Positions 1-3,996 of a stretch of DNA of 5,236 bases are shown piece after piece. Position numbers and translations under genes: made by a program. Numbering within the stretch: the first letter of the stretch is position 1; each line of letters opens with the position of its first letter. The notes beneath the pieces were generated by a model, which ran no database searches, was not told where the DNA came from, and was given only the letters and a program-made list of their open reading frames with translations. The DNA is taken from the NCBI GenBank assembly GCA_947630775.1, contig CANRIY010000115.1:1-5236 (forward strand). Reading direction: 5' to 3'. Source of the DNA: an uncultured Clostridia bacterium (GTDB lineage: Bacteria > Bacillota > Clostridia > Christensenellales > Borkfalkiaceae).

Positions 1-682
1 CCGCGGGGATCTCCAAAAGTTCCTCTCCGTACGCATAGCGGAATTGCCGCACGAGGACAACTTTCCCCTCATAGACGCACAAAACCGCCGCGCCGCCCGG
101 GTGCTCCACCACCTCGCGCTTACAGGCCTTCCCGTCGGGAAGGAGCGCGTCGTCACAGCGGAGTTTAATGATCTTCCCCTCGAAGAGGACATTCCTTTGA
201 AGCGTCTTTTCTTCGAGCGAGCTCACGGGGCGAACCGCGGGCATGGGAACGTATTGCGCACAAGCGGGATAGGCCTCCTTGACGATATCGCGGAAGGGGC
301 GCATGATCCTGTCCGCAAACAGCGAAAAACTCGCCGTGTAGCTTCCGTCCACATAAAAATAGCGGAGCAGAAGATCGTTGAAGCGCATTGCGCCCGCGTC
401 GATCTCTGCGAGCAGGCAAAACACGAAAGCGAGCGCGTCCACGCGTCCCGTCGGGAGATACGCCGTACCCCGCCGCCCGGAAGTTTCCCGCAAATAGTAG
501 CTCTTGGAGGCGGCATAGTCGAACTCCTCCGTGACGGCGGAAAACAGCCCCGTGAGATCCTCGCTCGCGGCGAGGCATTTCAAAACCTCCGAGATCTTTT
601 CTTCGGCGTCCCTGTAACTGCCCGCGATCAGCTCGTCGCAGGCGGAAATGAACCGCTTGATCTTTACGATATTCTCTTCCAT
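1..682 (-). CDS. Uncharacterised N-terminal domain fused to an ADP-ribose-pyrophosphatase-like NUDIX domain (C-terminus outside window)
   Basis: The reading frame is open from an ATG at 680-682 to the left edge (227 codons plus one base), so the 3' end is missing. A GGAGG ribosome site (687-691) lies four bases upstream of the ATG. Residues 1 to about 143 are mostly helical, with landmarks such as FISACDELIAGSYRDAEEKI and ALAFVFCLLAEID. They are like small clostridial proteins of unknown function that I half remember, and I assign no role. From about residue 157 the protein reads as the start of an ADP-ribose pyrophosphatase: SLEEKT, then FEGKIIKL, LPDG, REVVEHPGGAAVL, VVLVRQFRYAYGEELLEIPA. 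In that family the LLEIPAG strand directly precedes the Nudix box, which would bind Mg2+ and catalyse hydrolysis of ADP-ribose to AMP and ribose 5-phosphate; here the box falls outside the window, so catalytic competence is unseen. An internal GTG (224-226, codon 153) could start a separate NUDIX protein, but it has no ribosome site and no stop precedes it, so a fusion is the simpler reading. Confidence 0.82.
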   Translation of the reverse strand, partial: MEENIVKIKRFISACDELIAGSYRDAEEKISEVLKCLAASEDLTGLFSAVTEEFDYAASKSYYLRETSGRRGTAYLPTGRVDALAFVFCLLAEIDAGAMRFNDLLLRYFYVDGSYTASFSLFADRIMRPFRDIVKEAYPACAQYVPMPAVRPVSSLEEKTLQRNVLFEGKIIKLRCDDALLPDGKACKREVVEHPGGAAVLCVYEGKVVLVRQFRYAYGEELLEIPA

Positions 683-694
683 GCGTCCTCCGTG

Positions 695-719
695 GCGGCT
701 TCCCGCAGACGGGAACCGC
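695..719. other. Hairpin in the leader of the NUDIX-fusion gene, with a T-rich tail on the plus strand
   Basis: GCGG plus TTCCCG pairs with CGGGAA plus CCGC around the four-base loop 706-709, with one bulged base at 699. In the minus-strand transcript this hairpin ends three bases before the GGAGG ribosome site, so it forms most of the leader. On the plus strand it is followed by TTTTCTTTTCT (720-730), so it could also stop antisense transcription running right out of the gene. The structure is seen; both roles are inferred. Confidence 0.5.
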
Positions 720-730
720 TTTTCTTTTCT

Positions 731-759
731 ATTATAGCATAAAGCGAAAAAAGATTAAA
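731..759 (-). promoter_or_regulatory. Promoter of the NUDIX-fusion gene, extended -10 type
   Basis: Read on the minus strand, a perfect TATAAT lies at 731-736 and is preceded by TGC (737-739), which makes an extended -10. A weak -35, TTTAAT (754-759, three of six consensus bases), sits 17 bases upstream. The start of transcription would be near 724, giving a leader of about 40 bases that includes the hairpin at 695-719. Confidence 0.6.
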
Positions 760-777
760 GTTTTTTTCGGAAATATC

Positions 778-806
778 TTGATTTTGTCATGAAATTTATG
801 TATAAT
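778..806 (+). promoter_or_regulatory. Promoter of the HPr-like gene
   Basis: TTGATT (778-783) and a perfect TATAAT (801-806) are separated by 17 bases, the optimal sigma-A spacing. Transcription would start near 813, about 28 bases before the ATG at 841. The promoter is divergent from that of the NUDIX-fusion gene. Confidence 0.8.
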
Positions 807-840
807 GGAGAAAATATGGTTCTTAAGGGAGGAAATCATT

Positions 841-1068
841 ATGAAGTCCGTCACAATTTCACTTGAAATGTCCAGCAGCGTGAAGGAATTCGTCAATATC
901 ACGCAGAGCTACGACTATGAGATCATCATCAAGAGCGGCCATTACGTCGTAGATGCAAAATCTATCCTCGGGCTCTTCAGCCTCGACACGTCGAAGCCCC
1001 TCACGGTGGAGATTTACAGCGATAACTGCGATGATCTTCTCGAAAAACTTAAGAAATTCGCAGCGTAA
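841..1068 (+). CDS. HPr-like protein lacking the phosphorylatable histidine
   Basis: This is a 75-residue protein with the pattern of the HPr family (the phosphocarrier of the PEP:sugar phosphotransferase system). The start at 841 has an excellent AAGGGAGG ribosome site (825-832); an in-frame ATG at 805 lies inside the -10 box and is not used. Residues 39-49, AKSILGLFSLD, match the conserved HPr segment around regulatory Ser46 (LKSIMGVMSLG in Bacillus), so Ser41 is the equivalent. The active-site motif GIHARPA with His15 is absent: the corresponding stretch is LEMSSSV, and the only histidine is H34. The protein therefore cannot carry phosphate the normal way. Crh of Bacillus subtilis is a known precedent for an HPr relative with Ser46 but no His15 that works in catabolite repression; whether this one acts similarly is an inference. 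Such short His-less homologues seem common in Clostridia and are usually annotated simply as HPr family. A hairpin follows the gene. Confidence 0.82.
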   Translation: MKSVTISLEMSSSVKEFVNITQSYDYEIIIKSGHYVVDAKSILGLFSLDTSKPLTVEIYSDNCDDLLEKLKKFAA

Positions 1069-1089
1069 ACTCTGAAAAAATCCATAAAG

Positions 1090-1125
1090 AGCCGCTTGAT
1101 TTCTTAAGCGGCTTATTTGTGTTTT
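1090..1125 (+). terminator. Intrinsic terminator or attenuator after the HPr-like gene
   Basis: AGCCGCTT (1090-1097) pairs perfectly with AAGCGGCT (1106-1113) around an eight-base loop, followed by the imperfect T-rich run TATTTGTGTTTT. The stem has only eight pairs and the T tract is interrupted, so termination may be partial. No good promoter is visible between this hairpin and the next gene at 1145, so readthrough may supply expression of the downstream pair. Confidence 0.65.
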
Positions 1126-1144
1126 ATATACAAGCGAGGATCCT

Positions 1145-1669
1145 ATGCAGGTCAAAGGCGAAACATCGGTAAACAAGTTAATACTCCTGTTTGTCTTTGA
1201 CAAGATGGAGAGCCCCCTGTCCGAGCGTACGCTCGTCGACATGTGCACGTCGTCCAACGACTGGATCAATTATATGGACTGCGTTGTCCTCATCCGAAAG
1301 TTGCTGTCCGACGGGTTCATCTGCGAGATCCCGGGCGTGGACGACCCGCTGTATATGATCACGACCGAAGGCAGAGAGACGCTCGCAAATTTCTATATCA
1401 ATATCCCGAGAAGCTCGCGGGAAGAGATCTCGAAGTTCATCAAAAACAACAGTGCGCGCTTCCGCACGAAACAGGATTGCCGTGCCGACTATTTCCAGAA
1501 TAAGGACGGCACTTATACGGTCTTTTTGAAGATCCTCGCCCCCATCCAGCCCATGCTGGAACTCAAATTTGTCGTTCCCGATAAAAAGACGGCGAATAAT
1601 ATCTACAAAAAATGGGAAGATAAGGCACAGGACCTCTATACAGCCGTTTACGAAACGCTGGTGGATTGA
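1145..1669 (+). CDS. DUF4364 family winged-helix protein
   Basis: The 174-residue product matches my memory of the clostridial DUF4364 family in length and layout. The N-terminal signature is VNKLILLFVFDKMESPLSERTL (residues 9-30), followed by a helix-turn-helix-like stretch (about 30-62: DMCTSSNDWINYMDCVVLIRKLLSDGFI) and a wing with DPLYMITTEGRETL (about 67-80). The C-terminal half (about 85-174) is a mixed strand and helix domain with a basic linker, KFIKNNSARFRTKQD, that could contact nucleic acid. DNA binding is inferred from the fold; no target or effector is known to me. The ATG follows a GAGGA ribosome site (1136-1140) at four bases. The gene lies 76 bases after the HPr-like gene, across a hairpin, and 25 bases before the TSCPD gene, with which it probably shares a transcript. 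Confidence 0.85.
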   Translation: MQVKGETSVNKLILLFVFDKMESPLSERTLVDMCTSSNDWINYMDCVVLIRKLLSDGFICEIPGVDDPLYMITTEGRETLANFYINIPRSSREEISKFIKNNSARFRTKQDCRADYFQNKDGTYTVFLKILAPIQPMLELKFVVPDKKTANNIYKKWEDKAQDLYTAVYETLVD

Positions 1670-1694
1670 AAATACTAAGGTCAGGAGATAACAT

Positions 1695-1949
1695 ATGATT
1701 ACTTATTCGACAAGAGGAACATGTGCCAAGCAGATCATCTTCGATCTGGACGGGGAAAACAGGATCCACAATCTGAAATTCATCGGCGGTTGCAGCGGCA
1801 ATCTGCAGGGGATCGCGCGGCTTGTCGAGGGAAAAACGCCCGACGAGGTGGCCCCTCTTCTGCGCGGCATCCGTTGCAGGCAGAACACTTCCTGCCCCGA
1901 CCAGCTCGCACAGGCGTTGGAACCTTATATGAAAAACCAATCAAAGTGA
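1695..1949 (+). CDS. Four-cysteine TSCPD domain protein (TIGR03905-like)
   Basis: This small 84-residue protein carries the TSCPD motif at residues 65-69 and four cysteines at positions 10, 33, 61 and 67, the pattern of the stand-alone family TIGR03905. Landmarks are YSTRGTCAKQI, FIGGCSGNLQGI and IRCRQNTSCPDQLA. The same domain occurs at the C-terminus of B12-dependent ribonucleotide reductases. The four cysteines suggest metal binding or thiol redox chemistry, but no function has been established that I can name, and no reductase gene is visible nearby. The start has a clean AGGAG site (1683-1687) seven bases upstream. It is the last gene of its cluster: a strong terminator begins eight bases after its stop. 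Confidence 0.88.
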   Translation: MITYSTRGTCAKQIIFDLDGENRIHNLKFIGGCSGNLQGIARLVEGKTPDEVAPLLRGIRCRQNTSCPDQLAQALEPYMKNQSK

Positions 1950-1957
1950 AGTATGCG

Positions 1958-1987
1958 AAGCGCTCCGTTTCCACGGAGCGCTTTTTT
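1958..1987 (+). terminator. Strong intrinsic terminator closing the rightward cluster
   Basis: An 11-bp perfect stem (AAGCGCTCCGT at 1958-1968 with its complement at 1973-1983) encloses the loop TTCC and runs into six T residues (1982-1987). The minus strand lacks a matching T tract after the hairpin, so it should act on rightward transcripts only. Confidence 0.93.
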
Positions 1988-1993
1988 GTTATG

Positions 1994-2130
1994 ATTACGT
2001 CATGGTAAGCGCAGTCGAACCATCACCTTATTATAATGCGGTGACCCTTCGACTGCGCTACTTCGCCCTTACGGGCTCGTGCCGCGCTTCGACGACAAAA
2101 GAACGTGCGCGCGGGGCAGGGTGACGTAAT
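1994..2130. repeat. MITE-like element with 9-bp terminal inverted repeats
   Basis: The ends are perfect inverted repeats: ATTACGTCA (1994-2002) and TGACGTAAT (2122-2130). Inside, AGCGCAGTCGAA (2008-2019) pairs perfectly with TTCGACTGCGCT (2048-2059). Further in, after a symmetric three-by-three mismatch, TCACC (2023-2027) pairs with GGTGA (2040-2044) around a 12-base AT-rich loop. A short hairpin GCCC/GGGC follows at 2066-2076. The GTCA...GAG/CGCAGTCGAA style of the left end resembles a type of dispersed intergenic repeat I recall from gut bacterial genomes, but I cannot confirm the family here. Confidence 0.55.
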
Positions 2131-2153
2131 TAGAACCGTTGCCCACCCTACCC

Positions 2154-2179
2154 GTTGCGGCGGCAGGGACCGCCGCAAC
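2154..2179. repeat. Perfect 10-bp GC-rich inverted repeat
   Basis: GTTGCGGCGG (2154-2163) and CCGCCGCAAC (2170-2179) are perfect reverse complements around the loop CAGGGA. No T tract follows on either strand, so it is not a standard intrinsic terminator. It sits between the two related repeat copies. Confidence 0.7.
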
Positions 2180-2214
2180 CCCGTCGGCGAGGCCACGCCT
2201 CCTGTCGCGGCGTC

Positions 2215-2240
2215 CCTCACAGCCCATCGGGCTGTTGAGG
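2215..2240. repeat. Imperfect 11-bp hairpin
   Basis: CCTCA plus CAGCCC (2215-2225) pairs with GGGCTG (2229-2234) and TGAGG (2236-2240), with one bulged T at 2235 and a three-base loop ATC. It lies directly before the second repeat copy at 2243 and has no T tract. Confidence 0.6.
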
Positions 2241-2242
2241 AG

Positions 2243-2362
2243 AATGACGCCACTCCTCCCCTACTTCGCGCCAAGGGCGGCGCTCGTGCCGCGCTTAGTG
2301 CAATAGAACGCGCGCGGGGCGGGAGGGGGCATAGAGTGCGCGCGGGACAGGATGACGCGGTT
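2243..2362. repeat. Diverged direct copy of the right half of the 1994-2130 element
   Basis: Blocks shared in the same order with 2040-2131 are: TGAC followed 12 bases later by CTACTTCGC (2058-2066 and 2261-2269), the exact 15-mer GCTCGTGCCGCGCTT (2075-2089 and 2282-2296), AGAACG (2100-2105 and 2305-2310), and a 22-base end block matching at 20 positions (2105-2126 and 2336-2357). The offset is about 205 bases. This copy also repeats its GCGCGCGGG block internally (2310-2319 and 2339-2346), so it is longer by roughly 25 bases. Confidence 0.6.
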
Positions 2363-2417
2363 TTCTTGGCTCCCCCTCGAGGGGGAGCTGGCGAGCGTTA
2401 GCGAGACTGAGGGGGTG
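2363..2417. repeat. Palindromic GC-rich intergenic repeat next to the serine dehydratase stop
   Basis: GCTCCCCCTCGAGGGGGAGC (2369-2388) is a perfect 20-base palindrome. It is followed by TGGCGAGCGTTAGCGAGA and then CTGAGGGGGTG, whose GAGGGGG can also pair with the CCCCCTC arm, giving two alternative folds. The order (CTCCC palindrome, GCGAG unit, ACTGAGGG) resembles a dispersed repeat I recall from intestinal clostridial genomes. The element ends about seven bases from the serine dehydratase stop codon. No T tract follows on the minus strand, so it is not a classical terminator, though it could protect the 3' end of that mRNA. Confidence 0.6.
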
Positions 2418-2423
2418 TCTGAA

Positions 2424-3638
2424 TCAGCTCACCTTATAGCTTGCGGCGAGGCCTCCTTCGCTCGTCTCACGGTAGCGGGCGTTGATGTCCTTCCCCGTCT
2501 CGTACATCGTCTGTACGATGAGATCGAAAGAGATCTTCCTCGTGCCCGACAGGACACGGGAGAGTTCCGCACTCTCGAGAGCACGCATCGCCGCAACGGC
2601 ATTGCGCTCGATACAGGGGATCTGCACATAGCCGCAGATGGGGTCGCAGGTGAGCCCTAATTGGTGCTCGAGCGCGATCTCCGCGGCATATTCCGTCTGG
2701 TCGACAGACGCACCGAAGAGCGAACAGACCGCCGCAGCCGCCATGGACGTCGCCGTCCCGATCTCCGCCTGACAACCCGCCTCGGCGCCGCTGACGGAGG
2801 CATTCTGCTTCACCGTGACGCCCACCATGCCCGCCGCGGCAAGCGCCGTCACGATCTTGTTCTCTGAAAAGCCGTGCTTCCTGCTCAGATAGAAGAGGAC
2901 GGCGGGTAGCACCCCGCTCGCCCCGCAGGTGGGCGCGGTGACGACCGTACCGCCCCCCGCATTTTCTTCGCTTGTCGCAAAGGCGAAGGCGCACAGATGC
3001 CGCTTCTCGCGCTCTTCGGGCTCCTCGTCCTCGGGTTTCGTTTCGAAGAGGATCTTGGCTTTCCTGTCCACTTTCAGGCTCCCGGGGAGCTTTCCTGTCG
3101 CCGTAAGCCCCTTATGGATCGTCTGTTTCATCGTGCTCCAGACGTTCATGAGGAAGTCTTTGACCGACTCCCCCTCAAAATCGTATACGACTTGCCCGAG
3201 GGGAACATTTTTCGTCTTGCAGTACTCCATGATCTCGGAGAAGGTGCGGAATGGATAGGCCTCTTCCGCCTCGATCATGGGTTCGCCCGCCGCACGCACG
3301 CTTCCGCCCCCGACGGAGAGATAGGTGACGCGCTTGAGCTCCTTCCCTTCCGCATCGTAACCCACAAGCTCCATCGTATTGGGATGTTCCAGTGCGCGGG
3401 GATTTTTTTTATCGAAGATCACTTCGATGGGCTTCCCCTGCCCCTCGAACACGTCGATGATCGCCCTGTCCGTCAGATGCCCCTTTCCGGTGAGAGCCAA
3501 AGAACCGTAGAGGACAGCGCGATAGGACGCCGCGTCACCGCAACGGCTCAAAAAGTCCTTTGCCGCCCGCTCGGGCCCCATGGTATGGGAGCTCGAAGGC
3601 CCTCTCCCGATCTTATAAAGTTCCCTGAGTGATTGCAT
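2424..3638 (-). CDS. sdaA: L-serine dehydratase (L-serine ammonia-lyase), iron-sulfur dependent, single chain
   Basis: The 404-residue enzyme converts L-serine to pyruvate and ammonia in the cytoplasm using an oxygen-sensitive [4Fe-4S] cluster. The N-terminal beta-type domain has the hallmark GRGPSSSHTMGPERAA (residues 11-26). The alpha-type catalytic domain carries APTCGASGVLPA (235-246), C289 in GCQAEIG, C331 in GLTCDPICGYVQIPC and C342. The spacings 289-331-342 are the same as those of the cluster ligands of the Legionella enzyme (343, 385, 396 as I recall). Both domains sit in one chain, as in E. coli SdaA, although this one is about 50 residues shorter. The C-terminus ends ASYKVS and lacks the final cysteine known as an active-site plug in the Legionella protein. 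The start at 3638 follows a strong GAGGGGGG site (3643-3650); an in-frame ATG at 3713 would overlap the divergent gene and break the family's usual beginning. I see no convincing promoter. Confidence 0.95.
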   Translation of the reverse strand: MQSLRELYKIGRGPSSSHTMGPERAAKDFLSRCGDAASYRAVLYGSLALTGKGHLTDRAIIDVFEGQGKPIEVIFDKKNPRALEHPNTMELVGYDAEGKELKRVTYLSVGGGSVRAAGEPMIEAEEAYPFRTFSEIMEYCKTKNVPLGQVVYDFEGESVKDFLMNVWSTMKQTIHKGLTATGKLPGSLKVDRKAKILFETKPEDEEPEEREKRHLCAFAFATSEENAGGGTVVTAPTCGASGVLPAVLFYLSRKHGFSENKIVTALAAAGMVGVTVKQNASVSGAEAGCQAEIGTATSMAAAAVCSLFGASVDQTEYAAEIALEHQLGLTCDPICGYVQIPCIERNAVAAMRALESAELSRVLSGTRKISFDLIVQTMYETGKDINARYRETSEGGLAASYKVS

Positions 3639-3674
3639 TGTTCCCCCCTCAAGATTTTTTGCCCGAAAACGCCC

Positions 3675-3692
3675 CTTTTTTTCGAAAAAAGG
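3675..3692. repeat. AT-rich palindrome in the divergent region between sdaA and the membrane-protein gene
   Basis: TTTTTTCGAAAAAA (3677-3690) is a perfect 14-base palindrome, extended to 3675-3692 by one wobble and one C:G pair. It lies in the shared 61-base leader region of two divergent genes and ends directly upstream of the membrane-protein start. It could be an operator or a leader hairpin, or chance in an A/T-rich stretch. Confidence 0.35.
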
Positions 3693-3699
3693 CAATACT

Positions 3700-3996
3700 A
3701 TGGGCATGACCATCCTCTATGTAGGCTTTGCCGTCTACATCCTCGCCGTCAACTTCTATGCTTTCCGGTTTCTCAAAACGCAAAAGGAAAATTACGAAGC
3801 GGGAGACGGGATCAAGGGAGACGGAAAATTGCTCCTCGCCGCACTGCTCGGCGGGGCGGTCGCCATATATGCTTCCATGTTCTTTCTGCGGTTCCGCCTC
3901 GGCAACCTCTTCTTTATGATCTTTATGCCGCTCCTCGCCGTGCTCAACATCTATTGCTTTTTCTTGGGTTTCCGCGGAATTTATATGTTTTTTTGA
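3700..3996 (+). CDS. Small three-helix membrane protein, possibly DUF1294-like
   Basis: The 98-residue protein has three hydrophobic segments, about 4-24, 43-63 and 68-89, and no signal peptidase site, so it is an integral inner-membrane protein. A charged, lysine-rich loop (26-43, KTQKENYEAGDGIKGDGK) joins the first two; by the positive-inside rule it is probably cytoplasmic. The block KLLLAALLGGAVAIYASMFF followed by RFRLGNLFF and a proline-bearing third helix recalls DUF1294 (LLALLGG, then a basic turn), but the usual FRHKT signature is missing, so the assignment is tentative. The ATG at 3700 follows AAAAGG (3687-3692) at seven bases; the ATG at 3706 is the alternative start. The gene is divergent from serine dehydratase (61 bases between starts) and its TGA directly abuts the stop of the convergent HAD gene. 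Function unknown. Confidence 0.75.
   Translation: MGMTILYVGFAVYILAVNFYAFRFLKTQKENYEAGDGIKGDGKLLLAALLGGAVAIYASMFFLRFRLGNLFFMIFMPLLAVLNIYCFFLGFRGIYMFF

Larger units (their letters stand above)
1988..2423. other. 436-bp convergent intergenic region filled with GC-rich repeats, no supported gene
   Basis: This stretch lies between the terminator of the TSCPD gene and the stop codon of serine dehydratase, so both flanking genes point into it. Open frames exist on both strands, but they have no ribosome sites, consist of Arg/Ala/Gly-rich translations of repeats, and match no family I recognise. The content is a mosaic of inverted and direct repeats, described separately. No transposase is present, so any mobility would need proteins encoded elsewhere. 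Confidence 0.75.

Noticed and set aside
44..742. Open frame of 232 codons on the plus strand
   Set aside because: It is antisense to the NUDIX-fusion gene, has no ribosome site, and its translation matches no family. The minus strand carries the recognisable protein.
805..840. Upstream in-frame ATG for the HPr-like protein
   Set aside because: The ATG at 805 overlaps the -10 box, upstream of the expected transcription start. The ATG at 841 has a strong ribosome site and gives the normal family start.
2032..2037. TATAAT resembling a -10 box
   Set aside because: It lies in the loop of the hairpin inside the MITE-like element, with no -35 at proper spacing and no gene downstream.
1988..2423. 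CRISPR array
   Set aside because: The repeats are diverged, of unequal length and only two or three in number, without regular spacers or cas genes.
2023..2660. Open frames on both strands through the intergenic repeats and the 3' end of sdaA
   Set aside because: They translate GC-rich repeats into Arg/Ala/Gly-rich peptides, lack ribosome sites, and one runs antisense into the serine dehydratase gene.
3639..3713. N-terminal extension of serine dehydratase from an ATG at 3713
   Set aside because: It would overlap the divergent membrane-protein gene and add 25 residues before the conserved MQSLRELYKIGRG start, which has a strong ribosome site.
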